Assembly: GCF_052857255.1 (NCBI RefSeq)
Contig: NC_135497.1
Span: forward strand, 347,526,799-347,590,798
Length of the DNA: 64,000 nucleotides
Origin: Amblyomma americanum
Lineage: Eukaryota; Arthropoda; Arachnida; Ixodida; Ixodidae
Reading direction: 5' to 3'
The first letter of the stretch is position 1. Each line of letters starts with the position of its first letter. The notes beneath the pieces are model-generated. The model was not told the origin of the DNA. It worked only from the letters and a program-made list of their open reading frames with translations, and did not search any database. Positions 1 through 11,470 of the stretch are shown in pieces. The position numbers and the translations under genes were made by a program.

Positions 1-1080
1 ATAAGCAGAATCCACCAATACCATCTGTTTAATGAAGCAACCCTACATATTACACAAAAACACTACATATATAATATATCATGGAACAAGAGTAAGAGTT
101 TTGTACACAGACCACACGAACAACACAGCAGCAAGTGACATACAATATTAGTTACATTTCTCCATATTTACTATACTCAAATACAACTTAAGAATGAACT
201 GGCAGATGCCTCTCAAAGGACCAGGCATTGTAATGAGCATGGAGGAGGAGGACACAACCAGCAGTGCATGCGAGTTTTGATGATGACGATGAGATGTGAG
301 CTTGTTAACAGGCCAATGTGATCCATTACACGTCTGCGTATACAAGCCGAGCACATCGAGCACTGCTACAATGAGATTAGCAAAAATGAGAATGATAATA
401 TCTCTAATGAGCTATTGTAGACGCCATGGCGGAGGGCTCCAGATTAACTTCAACTGCATATGCCCTGACAAAGCACAGCAAAGAGGCGTGTTTTCCACTT
501 CACCTATATCAACATGTGGCTGCTCTCGCCTGGATTTGACTCAGCTTCCTTGGGCATAGACCACAATGTAGTGAATAACTGTCCATCCAAACAACTGTGA
601 CGTGGCAACTAAAGAACTGAATATGGACAGGTAATGACAAAAAGAAAAGTGGGCCATATATGCCCTCTTCACTGTGTGAACATGTCACCCATCTGAAAAC
701 AAACATAAAAGTAAAAAGACATCAAGTGTCACCTGCTGAAGAAATAAACAGTCTAAACACTAGTACACCTTCATTCACAGAAATGGAGCTACCTGTCACA
801 AGGCAATGAGTGTGGTAGGCATGCAGCAACCCAATTATATAGTGTGCGCCATCCTGATTGGCTCAGGCTGTCGTACCTTCCATGCAAACAACTTGCGAAG
901 TGAATTATAGAGAAGCATTTGCCACTTCATTCTTGAGTTGTATTCAACTATAGTTTACACAACACAGAAAAGAAAATACTGCTTCTCAAAGGGACACTAA
1001 GGACATGTCCACATAATTTCTGTTATAATTCTTAGTAAAAATATGTTGCATTTGCCCTTTCTAACCATTATGTTATTCTG
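1..1080. other. No recognisable feature
   Basis: Non-coding DNA of mixed composition. Only short open frames occur, without domain motifs or convincing splice sites. I see no RNA gene or transposon end here. Confidence 0.5.
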
Positions 1081-1100
1081 TTAACCATTCTATTACTAGG

Positions 1101-1735
1101 GCTGCCTACCCGTGTGTTTTTTTTCTTGCGGAAATGAAGGGTTTATTTGAGATATGTCAATAAAAGAATTCCAAAAGGTTCCTATAGTTAGACGAAAGCT
1201 ATATATTCGGAAAAAAACAATCCGTTATACACTGCGAACTGCCTTCAAAGATCTTGCCTGACCGAATGCTTCGTCCGACCGAACATCTCTCACGACACCT
1301 CGGACGTATTAAACTTGTTTACCAATAGACATCGGCTCTGCGACCAATATCAGATATACAATATGCGAGATATACCCACTCTAGTGGGACAAACACGCAT
1401 CTATAGGGCCGCCTACCCGTGTGTGTTTTTTTTTTCATTGCAGAAATGTAGGGTTTATTTCAGATATGTCAATAAAAGAATTCCAAAAAGTTCCTATAGT
1501 TCGACGAAAGCTATATATTCGGAAAAAAACAATCCGATATACACTGCGAACTGCCTTCAAAGATCTTTCCTGACCGAATGCTTCGTCGGATCAAACATCT
1601 CTCAGAACACCTCGGATGTTTCAAACTTGTTTACCAATAGACATCGGCTTTGTGACCAATGTCAGATATACAATATGCGAGATATACCCACTCCAGCGGG
1701 CCGATCAGGTATCTATAGGGCCGCCTACCCGAGTT
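1101..1735. repeat. Tandem duplication, about 310-bp unit, two copies plus a stub
   Basis: A unit beginning GCTGCCTACCCGTGTG at 1101 recurs as GCCGCCTACCCGTGTG at 1408 (period 307), and its first 15 bases appear again at 1720 (period 312). Both full units contain the same internal landmarks in the same order, including a T-run, GGGTTTATTT, AGATATGTCAATAAAAG and TAGACATCGGCT. The copies differ by scattered substitutions, so this is an older local duplication. The open frame that crosses the second copy has no recognisable protein motif. Confidence 0.85.
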
Positions 1736-1739
1736 CAGG

Positions 1740-4020
1740 TTGGCTATATTCAAGAAGCACGGAACAGGGGGGTGGCAATGGGGAAGGTCGCCTCCCCCCA
1801 CATTTTTCAGGGGGGGAAGTGCCCCCCAATCTCCATTTGCTTCTACTTGGATCAGATTTCTGAACATTGAAACACATATTAGTTCTAGGACTCTTTTAAT
1901 TCAAAGCACAGTGGGGCTGCATGAGCTGCTTGGCTTAGTAGCCAGTTGTAATGCATTTGGTATATGAGTAACCTAAAGCGGTCATGTCCCTACAGAATTC
2001 GATCGACTATATATCAACCTGACCGTGTACACGATCATGATTAGCAAACTATGCACAGGCTTTTTTAATGGAATTGATCACTCCTCGTGCGTACAGCTTC
2101 CCACCTATAAGCTCCTCATTTCAATTAATTTGATATTGCCATAAATCTTTGCACCGTTTGTTCGTTCGCACTCACAACCTCCGGCACGCGGCTTTATCAT
2201 TTTGTTTTGGAATGCGAGGTGCGACCAGACTTATGCCGTTGATCATGGCCACGTGCAAATGATTCCACATTTTTTCAGATTCTTGCTGCTTTTGGTTCTT
2301 TATCTCGAAGGTTCCTTGCCAGCTTTAAATTCAGCACGACCAAGAACTGCATGGCATTCAGGTCGATGACCGCCAAGCACGCATAATTAAGCCTATTGCA
2401 GCCACCGAGTAATTCATTTCTTAGTGGGCGTGAGTCAGCCCCTTAAACAGGTAATTTTGGAAGCCTTTTCGTTGTCTTCCTGACAGCTGGAGTGTCGTCA
2501 CCGCAACGTGATACTTTCCATCAAGGTTTGAACATTGAAAATATATATATATATAAAATTTTTTTATGTAAATGAGTAATAAATAATTAAATAAAATAAG
2601 CTCGAAGTCTGCCCTCCCACTAAAAAAAAGTTCTGGAGTCCCTGGCTATACTAATTGTCTCGAGCATAGCCCAAACCTTCACCCGCTGCCATTACGACCC
2701 GGACGCGACAGCGGTGTGCCAGAGAACACTGCGAAACTATAATTTTAGAGCTCCTCGATCACCTCGATCGAAGCACCTCGATCGAGGGCGCGGTTGTGCT
2801 ACCCAGTTCCGTGTTCTAGCGCACACTAGCAGTTTATTTTTGAGAGCCTCTTCCTCCTCGTACCTTGCACACTTCTGATTTCTTAACATAAATTCTTTCA
2901 GTGCATCAATTTACCTGTTCAGTAATCTAAACTTCCCCCTCTGCTGGTCCTAAGTCGCTGATTTCAGGTCAGTGGCAATATAGTACTTATGATATCTACC
3001 ACGCACCGTGCCAGAAAATACTTTTTTGCAGCAATTACAGACTTTTCAAGCACTTGCTGCATTTAAGAGAGTTCTAAAAGAATTTTGATTTTTTCGTAGA
3101 TAACACAGAAGTTGCAGTTTACAGCCAAGAGAACAGGAAAGGGCCCAGCGTTATTTATGATCAAGAGCCGCGCAACAGGAGCTTTTATATTTCGAAACCG
3201 AAACTGAAAATGTTCTAGCGTCGTCTGACGGCTAGGCCCAGACTTTATAGGTGCTTCCTGTTTGTCGTAAGCCACACAAAACTTCCTGCCTAAAGCACTA
3301 AGCAAAAAGCGCAAAGCACAATCATGCACCGCGCGCCACTTTAGGTTCCAGCTTTGAAACCGAAACCGAAGGCAATTTATCACATAGCGACTACTTTGTG
3401 TAATGCAGTGGCGATCAAAAATTGCAGAACACTTCAGACATTTAGGCTCCAGCGGTACCATAAAGCTCATACATGATAGAGCCCATAGAGTTACACTAAG
3501 CCGCCCTATTCACACTCCATGGGTAGTCACAGGTGCAAGACCGATTTGACGGGCTAGTTGGCTCTGCAGTTGGTTCTGCTTATGTTGGACCAACGCTCTG
3601 TGGCACGGCTTGACACGGACTTTATAACTATTTCCCCTTCAAAGTAGTATTTGTAACTTTTCAAGTATAAGTATTTCATGGTGTGTAGAGCCCCGCGTCA
3701 TCTGCTACTACATGTGGTCAATCAGCAGTCAACTGGATGGCCGGATGCGCTGCACGAGGAGACTGCGACATGGAGCGGTATAGAGATCACGGTCGGAGAC
3801 GCAAGTTCTGCCGCAGGAAATAAACAGACGAAATTGAACGAATAAAACGTATTTATTATTCTGGTTTGTAACCAAGAGGTCATCATCACCATCGTATGCA
3901 GCGCCCTGTGCGGTGCGCGTCGCCAAGCCAATCCAAGTCTGCGGTCGTTTGCGTCCAACGTTTGCGTCATCACTCGTGTCGGTGTGTGTGGTTGTTACAG
4001 TTATTAGACTCTGTGTTTTG
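1740..4020. other. Non-coding stretch with one TA microsatellite
   Basis: No gene is supported. A short (AT)n run lies at about 2540-2556. The longest open frame, on the - strand at 3063-3470, has no motif, and composition is ordinary. Confidence 0.45.
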
Positions 4021-4043
4021 CAGCCGCATGTGACACTTCCACT

Positions 4044-4268
4044 ATGGGTTCGTCAGCTGCGGCGAGCTATGCGTACGTGAAATACTTCGACCGACGGCGC
4101 AAAAGCTATCGTACACGTCTCTATGTTGTCCTTGTTTCCTTTGCGCTACACCTATCCATGATGCCTCACCGACTGGCGTTAGCGACCTGGCGAAAAAAAA
4201 GGACGTCTACTGGCGCGGCGGAAAAGATGAGAAGGCATTCTATTCCGCCCAAGTAATGGAGCTTGGAG
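4044..4268 (+). pseudogene. BEN-domain gene relic, exon 1 (N-terminal module)
   Basis: An ATG at 4044 follows a TTTTGCAG acceptor-like site ending at 4023. The translation starts with a YAYVKYFD block. After a one-base shift it reads AKAIVHVSML, and after another shift DVYWRGGKDEKAFYSAQVME. In order, these resemble the N-terminal module (YAYVRYF..., AIV.V, YWRG, YY.AQ) of BEN-domain proteins I associate with ticks. The exon ends in GGAG followed by a consensus GTGAGT donor at 4269. Its last frame (phase 1) joins exactly to exon 2 at 13159, giving a GTA codon. Two frame changes within one short exon make it a pseudogene, or point to assembly error. The 4.4-12.8 kb gypsy element sits in the following intron. 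The family assignment is from memory of these motifs, not a search. Confidence 0.45.
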
Positions 4269-4379
4269 GTGAGTTTTGCAGTTACTTCGCTACATGGTCA
4301 GATTTCAGAAGTGCCAAACGTGTGATGCGTGTACAGTCAAGCCTAAAGCTTTTAGCAAAGCTTGGTGTCGTTTTACATA

Positions 4380-4383
4380 AAGT
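4380..4383. repeat. Target-site duplication AAGT (left) of the gypsy element
   Basis: AAGT directly precedes the LTR terminal TGTGA and recurs at 12785-12788 directly after the right LTR terminal TCACA. Four bases fits Ty3/gypsy integrases, which usually duplicate 4-6 bp. Confidence 0.8.
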
Positions 4384-4460
4384 TGTGATGACCCCCATAA
4401 TGCGCAGGTCCACACGGGACGGAGAGGCAGAGACACCGTATGGCTCAGTTTAAACAAACA

Positions 4461-5058
4461 GGTATATTCAATAATTACACATGATTAAGGTTATACATCA
4501 GAGGCTGGGGCGTCCGAGCTTACGTGCCGACGACTTCATGGGGGCGATGGAGTGGCTCCGGAGTTGGGCTCGAGCGGTTGCTGGCAGAAGCTGCACGCCG
4601 TCGGGCTTCGGCGCTGAAGGCCCTCTTGGCGAACGATGTCGTCCTGAGCGTGTATGCAGTAGAATTTCAGTAGTCGTCCGTTTCTTCGAGGATGGTTCAC
4701 AAACCCTTCCTCTAGTGTCGTTCGGCTCGGAAGATGAACAGGAGGCGAGCTTACAAACAGGTATATTCAATAATTACACATGATTAAGGTTATACATCAG
4801 AGGCTGGGGCGTCCGAGCTTACGTGCCGACGACTTCATGGGGGCGATTGAGTGGCTCCGGAGTTGGGCTCGAGCGGTTGCTGGCAGAAGCTGCACGCCGT
4901 CGGGCTTCGGCGCTGAAGGCCCTCTTGGCGAACGATGTCGTCCTGAGCGTGTATGCAGTAGAATTTCAGTAGTCGTCCGTTTCTTCGAGGATGGTTCACA
5001 AACCCTTCCTCTAGTGTCGTTCGGCTTGGAAGATGAACAGGAGGCGAGCTTGTAGATG
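4461..5058. repeat. 299-bp tandem duplication inside the 3' LTR
   Basis: GGTATATTCAATAATTACAC starts at 4461 and again at 4760. The two 299-bp units differ at only a few bases (GCGATGGA against GCGATTGA, CGGCTCGG against CGGCTTGG). The other LTR has a single copy, so the duplication arose in this LTR after or during integration. Confidence 0.95.
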
Positions 5059-5790
5059 ATGACAGCAGAGCATAATTTTACAACATACATATACAGAGAG
5101 TTAAACTGGAAAAAGCAGAACTGAATTTACAAAAGAACAAACTTTGCACTACTTTACTCATCGACCGGGCAGGTTAGTGCCTAAGTAGCATCACATTACA
5201 TGCTAAGCATGGAGCCCCAGCTCAGACTGCACTGCATCCGTTTACATGTGCTTTTAAGCACTTGATTAACAAAGGACTAAGGGCGGTCATTTCCAGTGGC
5301 CCGCCCAAAGCATCAATTCTCCAATCCAAAATAACATGCGAGATGGGGACAGCCCCTTGGGTTGGGCTTAGCCTCGAACCCAGAGTCTGTTAACAATACA
5401 AACTAAATAGACAACAAAAACGCCACCACTCTCTCTCAAGTGAGAGTATACACAGGCTCTCTCTTCGGAGCTAATTCACTAGCGCCTGTCTTTCCACATT
5501 CTTGGCGAGTACTGCCTGTCCGCCATGACAGGTGTCCGTCACGGCCCTTCTGGGAATGCGCTTTTGTTCACGAGGCACGGCGGGAAGCTGTGGGTGCCTT
5601 CCCGGCGATAGCCCACGTCGAAAGGGGAAGGAGAGAAAGAATGTTGTCTTCGCGGTAGCGCATAGCGTCGGCTGTGGTACGGCGCGCTCTGGCCCGCTGA
5701 CAGCTCCCTTGTCCTGGAATGTGCCCGGGAGGGCCGCACCTGGAACGGCCACGCAAATTGGGGAGGATAAAGCCTGTTTCCCCGCGGCGG

Positions 5791-5930
5791 CGGCGGCGGG
5801 TCCGGTTGTTCTGGTCGTCACTCAAAGAGCATGGCTGGGTAATTGATGATGCCGCTGTCACGGCGGCGGGTCCCTTCGTTCTGGTCGTCACTCAAAGTGC
5901 ATGGCTGGGTAATTGATGATGCCGCTAACA
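5791..5930. repeat. Two 70-bp direct repeats in U3 (3' LTR)
   Basis: CGGCGGCGGG at 5791 and 5861, and CTGGTCGTCACTCAAAG at 5811 and 5881, mark a 70-bp unit repeated in tandem. The same pair is at 12581-12720 in the 5' LTR, so it is part of the element. Being within the first 200 bp of U3 it could act as an enhancer-type repeat; that is inference. Confidence 0.85.
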
Positions 5931-5994
5931 TCTGGGTCTCCGTCTACGCCGCGCCGTGGAACGCGGAACCTCGCAGCACACAAGGAATGTCACA

Positions 5995-6010
5995 CTCGCT
6001 CACCCTCCAG
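5995..6010 (-). promoter_or_regulatory. Probable polypurine tract for plus-strand priming
   Basis: Directly inside the 3' LTR the element strand reads CTGGAGGGTGAGCGAG before TGTGAC. It is purine-rich and in the correct place for the polypurine tract, though interrupted by pyrimidines. Confidence 0.5.
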
Positions 6011-9000
6011 AAGAATGTTCTCCGAACATTTGAGTCCCTGCAGCTCCCCTTGTCTTTCTGAATCGCCTCGCACAGTGCGTCCGACAAAAACACTTTTCGC
6101 TGCACTCAACACCACTGCACAACACCAATGCCTCCGCTGTCATAACTGGCGTCTCCAGGGGCAGCACTGATCTTCTTTTACAGATAAACATGAAACTCAG
6201 CACCCAAGCCTCTCCTTTCTAGTCCAAACTGGACGAAATAAATTTACCACAGTTACAAAGGAGCTCCCACTTCTAGCACGATCACGGCACAGACAAAAAT
6301 ATAGATAACGAAAGGAAGTAGGGCAGGTTCTGCATGCGCTCCGCATGCTCTCCTGTGAAGGTGTTACTTAATGACAGAAAGGTTTAACTATTAACTCCGA
6401 TAACTTAACACATACGCATATAGCAATGTTATGAGCTGCGGCATTACACAATTCTAACCAGTACACAACTCCGCTCTGTTTACGCCATTAGTCCGACTTA
6501 GCTTTCCGATTTCGCAGCGGATATCGGCCTTCATGAGTCATACTAAGTAAGTCTGTGCCCCTTTGTCTGCTTTGGGACTCGCGAGGGCTCGTGGCAGGAG
6601 CCTCTCCTGGCGTTATCTGCGCGGCAACCTCGCGCGCTTCTTCTTCTAGCAATGCATGAAGTAAATCCGGTGGCATTCTGGCCGTCACCTCTGGCGCCTG
6701 CCGAACAAATGCAGGAGAGGGCGTTTCTTGCGAACTATCTGCGCGCTCCGCTTCACTTTTGTCCCCATCAAAATCCGCGCTTTCCCTTTCCTCATTTCGT
6801 GAATACTGAACCGGTGCCGACTTGAGGCGATTTGCGTGTATCCTTATCAAGCGCCGGTTCACGTCTCGGACTCTGAAGTTTACCGGAGAAAGCTTCTCGA
6901 CAACCTCGCACGGTCCTCTCCACTTCGTCTGGAACTTACGAGCTAGCCCAATCTGCCTTTGGCAGTTTTCAATGTACACGCTGTCCCCCACATTAAACGG
7001 CGCGTCTCTAGCACTGCGATCGTGCACCTCCTTCCTGCGCTTCGCCGCTTTCTTTAAGGCCTCCTTTGCGATGTCCCTCGCCACTTGCAAGCGCGATTCT
7101 AGCTCCACCTTATAGTCGTCCAGTGAAGCGTATGGGACACGACGGGGGCCCTCTGGCACTTCACTAGGCTGGTCCGGGTCTCGGCCGTAGAGAAGAAAGA
7201 ATGGCGATTCGCCCGTGCTCTCGTGTGCTGCGGAATTGTAGGCAAACATTGCATACGGGAGCCACAAGTCCCAGTCCCGCTGGTCGCGCGAAACAAAATG
7301 CGACAGGAACCCGGCCGCGGTTTGGTTCAGTCGCTCCACCGCGCCGTTGCAAGCCGGATGGTACGGTGTTGTCTGCTTCTTAGCGATCTTAAGCAGCTCG
7401 CAAACTATCCTCATTAGCTGCGACACGAAGTTCGTTCCCCGATCTGTCAAGAGTTGCCTCGGGGGTCCATGTCGGAGCACGATCTGTTCGACAAATGCTC
7501 TTGCAACCGTGTCTGCCTTCTGATCTGGGAGTGCTACCGCTTCCGCGTATTTTGAAAGGTGATCGACAAATACTAAAATGTACTTGTTTCCGGAAGTGGT
7601 CGTGGGCAATGGGCCCATTATGTCCATACCTGTCCGCTCGAAGGGAGCCGAAACCTCAGAGAACGGCTGAATTGGAGCTGGTCTTCGTCCCTTGGGTGTT
7701 TTTCTTTCGAGACAGGAATGACACTTCGCACAGTAGTCTCTAACATCCTGTCGCATGCCACTCCAAAAGTACAAACGCTCCACACGCCTGCGTGTCTTCG
7801 CTACGCCAAAATGACCGGCGCATGGCGCATCGTGAAACGCGCGAAGAACCCTTTCTGTCCACGACCGAGGTATGACGACTCTCTCCCAAGCGGTTTTCTC
7901 TAATCTCCCTTTCCTGGTTGGCCTCGTGCGCCGACACAGGGTGCCGTCTTTGTCAATGAAATAACCTAGCTGTTCGGGGTGAGACGGTGCGCCCTCTAAG
8001 CTTTCGATTATTCGCTTCAGGTCAGGATCTTTGCACTGCTCTGTGCGTAATTCGGCGGGGTCGACTACGGGGACAAACTCATCTATAGCTGCCACGGCAG
8101 CTGTGCGGCTGAGTGCATCAGCATTCAGATGTGTCCTTCCTGACTTGTGCTCAACTTCAAAGCAGTATTCCTGCAGGTGTAGATTCCATCTAGCGAGTCG
8201 CGAGCTAGGGTCCCTGACACTCATCACCCATTTCAGAGGATGGCAGTCTGTGACTAGCTTGAATTTGCGGCCGTAAAGGTAGCATCTGAAGTGCTTTACT
8301 GCCCAGACAACGGCGAGGCACTCCCTTTCCGTAGCTCCGTACTTTTGCTCTGTGGGGCTCAGCTGTCGGCTAGCAAAAGCAACGGGATGTTCTTTGCCCT
8401 CGATAACCTGAGATAGCACGGCACCAACTGCGAACTTTGACGCATCTGTGGCCATAACGAAGGGCAAATTAAAATCCGGGTGGCGCAACAGCGGTGCACT
8501 CATTAGCTTCCTTTTCAGGGCCCCAAAAGAATTCTCCGCGTTTTCGTCCCAGCGAAAGGCGACATTTTTGGCTCTTAAGGCGGTGAGCGGCTTAGCGAGC
8601 TTGGCGAACTCCTCTATGTGCCTTCGGTAGTAACCGATCAGGCCGAGAAACTGCCGGACCTGGCGGACGCTAGTCGGGGATGGAAAATCCGAGACACACC
8701 TTAGTTTCTCAGGGTCCGGTCGCACGCCGTCAGCTGAAACAACGTGCCCGAGGTACTTCACCTCGTTTTTGAGGAATTGGCACTTAGAGGGCTTCAGCTT
8801 GAGACCCGCTTCTCTTAGTCGCACCAAAACCTGCTCAATATCGCGCAAATGGTTCTCAAAACTGTCACTGTATATGATAATGTCATCCATATACACGAAG
8901 CACAGCCTCCCCAGAAGACCTGCCAGGATAACATCAGCGGTTCTCTGCCAGACAGCAGGGCTGTTGGCCAGACCCATCGGCATTCTTTTCCATTCATAGT

Positions 9001-9430
9001 GCCCTGAGGGCGTGTTGAATGCCGTTTTCTCGGCATCTGCCGGATCCATTGCTATCTGCCAGAATCCCGCCGCCATGTCCACTACCGTGAAGTACCTGGC
9101 AGAGCCCAGCTGAGAAAGCGTCTCCTGTATATTGGGGATGGGGCATGGATCGATGCGAGTTACGGCATTTAGTTTGCGGTAGTCCACTACCAATCGATAC
9201 GAGCCATCTGGCTTTTCCACCAATAGTGCTGGTGCTCCCCAGGGTGACTTTGAGTGTTCGACAATGCCGCGATCAATCAGGTCCTGCACCTGCCGCTCCA
9301 TCTCCTCACGTTGGGAGTAAGGAATCCTGTACGCACGCTGGTAAACGGGCGATGAAGTGCCGGTTTCTATCCTGTGCTTTATAACGCCACAGCAGCCCAA
9401 ATCCAGGTTGGACGCAGCGAATACCTCCGA

Positions 9431-9433
9431 TTA
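9431..9433 (-). other. Premature stop (TAA) in pol
   Basis: The reading frame is identical on both sides: codon starts at 10324 and 9400 differ by 924, a multiple of three. The break is therefore a point nonsense mutation, not a frameshift. It separates protease plus linker from RT. Confidence 0.9.
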
Positions 9434-10374
9434 GTCGTTCAGCAAACCAGCCAGAGCCTCCCTCTCCCTGGATTTTACGTGAGAAAGATCGAACGACACC
9501 TTTGGAGCAGCCGAAGGACTAGCATGCTCTACAGTTGCGAGTACCGTATCGGTGGGCTCACGTTGCTCTATCGCAGAGGTGAAGAAAGCCAATGTTTTGT
9601 TTTTGGGAAGGCTCAGTGGCTGCTGGCTACAGTTAACCACCCGTAGGGGCACTCTGTGGGCGTCATTAACTGTCACGAGGCACGCGGCTGCCTTCAGGCC
9701 ATTGCTGAGAGAGTCGACCGGCTCAAGCACTCCCACGGCGCCGCTCTCTACATCTGAAGGCACAAACGCGTACAAAATGTGCTCCGACCAAGGAAGGATG
9801 ACCGCCTCCTCGACCAGCCGGACGGCAACCCGCGAATATACCTTCTCCAATGATCCCACTGTATGACGGGTGTCAATATCGGTAATGCGAATCTCAGCCC
9901 CTCTCCTGTTCAAAAACGGAACTTTTGAGCCGCCCGCATTAACCTCTTCCTCAGAGAATGAGACTACTACCTTCCCTTTTCTCAAAAAATCCTGCCCTAA
10001 TATACCTGACACTCCATTTGGCAGAGACACCGTGTCCAGGCATACGTAGCAGGGGTGCTCCAATGCAATTCCGCCGAGAGAGAAGTGTAACCGGTAGAGT
10101 CCACTTATGCCAAGAGGATCCCCCATTATGCCTACAAATTTGGTTGCCATACCACCAGACGCTTCCAACACCTCGCGGTCCCCCTTCCTTCGAAGCGTGT
10201 TAAAACTGCTCTCCTTAAGCAATGTCACCTTTGACCCCGTATCTATCAACAATTCCATACAACAACCATTTAACTTGCAACGCACAACAGGGCATGCCTC
10301 GTCGGCCACACAAACTACCACCACCTCATCATCTACTGCTCCCTCCCCACGCTCCTCAGGCTGGGGAGGACTAA

Positions 10375-11316
10375 CTAGTTTTTTGACTCGGTATCTGGAG
10401 CCCCGCTGTAGGCTTGCTTAGGGCGTGTCTCGCCTGCTTCTCTTTGTGGCTCCCCACGGCGCACGTTTTGGCAGAACCTGGCGATGTGTCCGCGACCCTG
10501 GCAAGCGAAGCATACGATTTCTTCAAAATCTCGCATACCGCGCCTGTAGCTTTGTGGCGGTCTCCGGTTTCCAGCGAATGGGCGCTGTTGAGCGCGCGCT
10601 TCAACCTGGCATTCTACCTGCTGAGATAGCAGCTGTTCTAAGCGATCTAACCGCTCTGTCAAGAGAGCAACCTCAGGGTTGAGCACCGCTCTCTCTATGA
10701 CGCGTACTCTCGCTGCGGCTGTCGTTAACGCCTCATTTTGTTCCTCATCCAATGCGGCCTCCACGGCTTGGTCGAAATTGCTCGGCTTGCGCGAGAAAAC
10801 GAACCGGCGCACGGGGTCTTGCAGACCAGCCACGAACAAAGCGGTCATTTCCTCTTTAAGTATATCCTCCGCGTATTTCTTCTTAAGCTGGTCTCCTTCC
10901 TCCTCCCTGCTTCACGTATCGCGCGCTAAGCGCTGAAGCCGCGACGCAAACGTTCGCACGTCCTCCCCTACCATCTGTCCGGCGTCACGGAACCTCTGTA
11001 CTCGCACGTGACGTGGTTCAGTGTCAAAATGCTCAAACGCGAGCTTCTTAAATTCCGCAAATGATTTTGTGGATTTTACTTTTTCGTCTCGCCATGCAAA
11101 ATCATGAGCAGCTCCTGCCATCTTACACCTCGCCATTCCCAGCATTTGAGCATCGGACCATCCCCCCATTTTCCCAATCTCTTCTAGCATGGAAAAGAAA
11201 TCGCAGATTGGAACCCCTGTCTTATCTCCCGTAAACGTCGGAATGACGCTTCCTAATGCCAGCATGCTTGCTCCGAGCGACGGCTGTGGAGTGGGAGCTC
11301 CCTCAGATACAGTCAT
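10375..11316 (-). pseudogene. gag: gypsy gag: capsid and CCHC nucleocapsid, one internal stop
   Basis: ATG at 11314-11316, stop TAG at 10375-10377, 313 codons. The N-terminal two thirds is capsid-like (FTGDKTGVPICDFFSMLEE, ARCKMAGAAHDFAW, FAEFKKLAFEHFD). The C-terminal part holds one zinc knuckle, CFACQGRGHIARFC, with CX2CX4HX4C spacing. Gag would assemble the particle and bind element RNA. An in-frame TGA at 10912-10914 (RLARDT-stop-SREEEGDQ) splits it; the frame is unchanged across the stop, and CGA to TGA by CpG decay is the simplest origin. The rest is intact, and the stop codon touches the frameshift heptamer. Confidence 0.9.
10378..10384 (-). promoter_or_regulatory. Canonical -1 ribosomal frameshift heptamer A AAA AAC at the gag/pol junction
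   Basis: On the element strand the gag codons read TCA-AAA-AAC-TAG, so the heptamer A_AAA_AAC sits immediately before the gag stop. Slipping back one base puts the ribosome in the frame that starts CTA GTT AGT and continues without a stop into the protease. This is the X XXY YYZ site used by retroviruses such as MMTV. A downstream pseudoknot could not be assessed by eye. Confidence 0.8.
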
Positions 11317-11453
11317 TTTTTTTTCAAGCCTTCCAGTGCCTCAAGCCTCTCAAATGGGGGTAAAAGTCCCACAATCAGTCCCGTGATTCCCTTTTGATTA
11401 CAATTTTGAAGTCATGAATGTCACAGCATTCAGAGGACATTTGCTTTTGAGAC

Positions 11454-11469
11454 CCCACTTCTGACACCA
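11454..11469 (-). promoter_or_regulatory. Primer binding site complementary to the 3' end of tRNA-Leu
   Basis: The + strand reads CCCACTTCTGACACCA one base from the 5' LTR. That equals the 3' terminus of animal tRNA-Leu (acceptor plus T-arm side ending CCCACTTCTGACA with CCA), so the element strand begins TGGTGTCAGAAGTGGG as a primer site should. Confidence 0.85.
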
Positions 11470-11470
11470 G

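Larger units (their letters stand above)
4384..5994 (-). repeat. 3' LTR of the gypsy element (1611 bp, carries an extra 299-bp repeat)
   Basis: It runs from TGTGATGACC at 4384 to ATGTCACA at 5994 and is near-identical to the LTR at 11471-12784. It is 297 bp longer, accounted for by one extra 299-bp copy (4461-4759 against 4760-5058) minus a 2-bp indel. In element orientation the LTR starts at 5994; a pair of 70-bp repeats lies in the first 200 bp (U3), and the 299-bp duplication lies near the far end. The open frames inside are on unconstrained LTR sequence and are not genes. Confidence 0.95.
6488..10384 (-). pseudogene. pol: gypsy pol: protease-RT-RNase H-integrase, entered by -1 frameshift, one internal stop
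   Basis: The pol frame opens at the gag stop through the slippery site at 10378-10384 and runs to a TAA at 6488-6490, about 1300 codons. In order it has an aspartic protease (LLIDTGSKVTLL, ILGQDFL), reverse transcriptase (SPWGAPALLVEK, VVDYRKLN, active site FVYMDD), RNase H (TDAS, ATERECLAVVWAV, TDCHPLKW), an integrase zinc module (H-x-H...CAKCHSC), a DD(E) catalytic core (TGMDIMG, LTDRGTNF, NGAVERLN) and a C-terminal WRGP segment of GPY/F type. It would copy the genomic RNA and integrate the DNA product. The only break is an in-frame TAA at 9431-9433 between protease and RT (LLND-stop-SEVF), most simply one substitution in a TAY tyrosine codon. No chromodomain or envelope is seen. Confidence 0.93.

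Noticed and set aside
1315..1863. 182-codon open frame across the 310-bp tandem repeat
   Set aside because: It merely follows the duplicated sequence and has no motif; the paired unit is not open in the same way.
3063..3470. 135-codon frame on the - strand
   Set aside because: No motif, no splice context, no homologue within the window; likely chance.
4481..5891. Several clean open frames, some repeated, in 4481-5891 and 11587-12681
   Set aside because: They lie inside the LTRs, occur on both strands at once and are duplicated with the LTRs; no protein motif is present.
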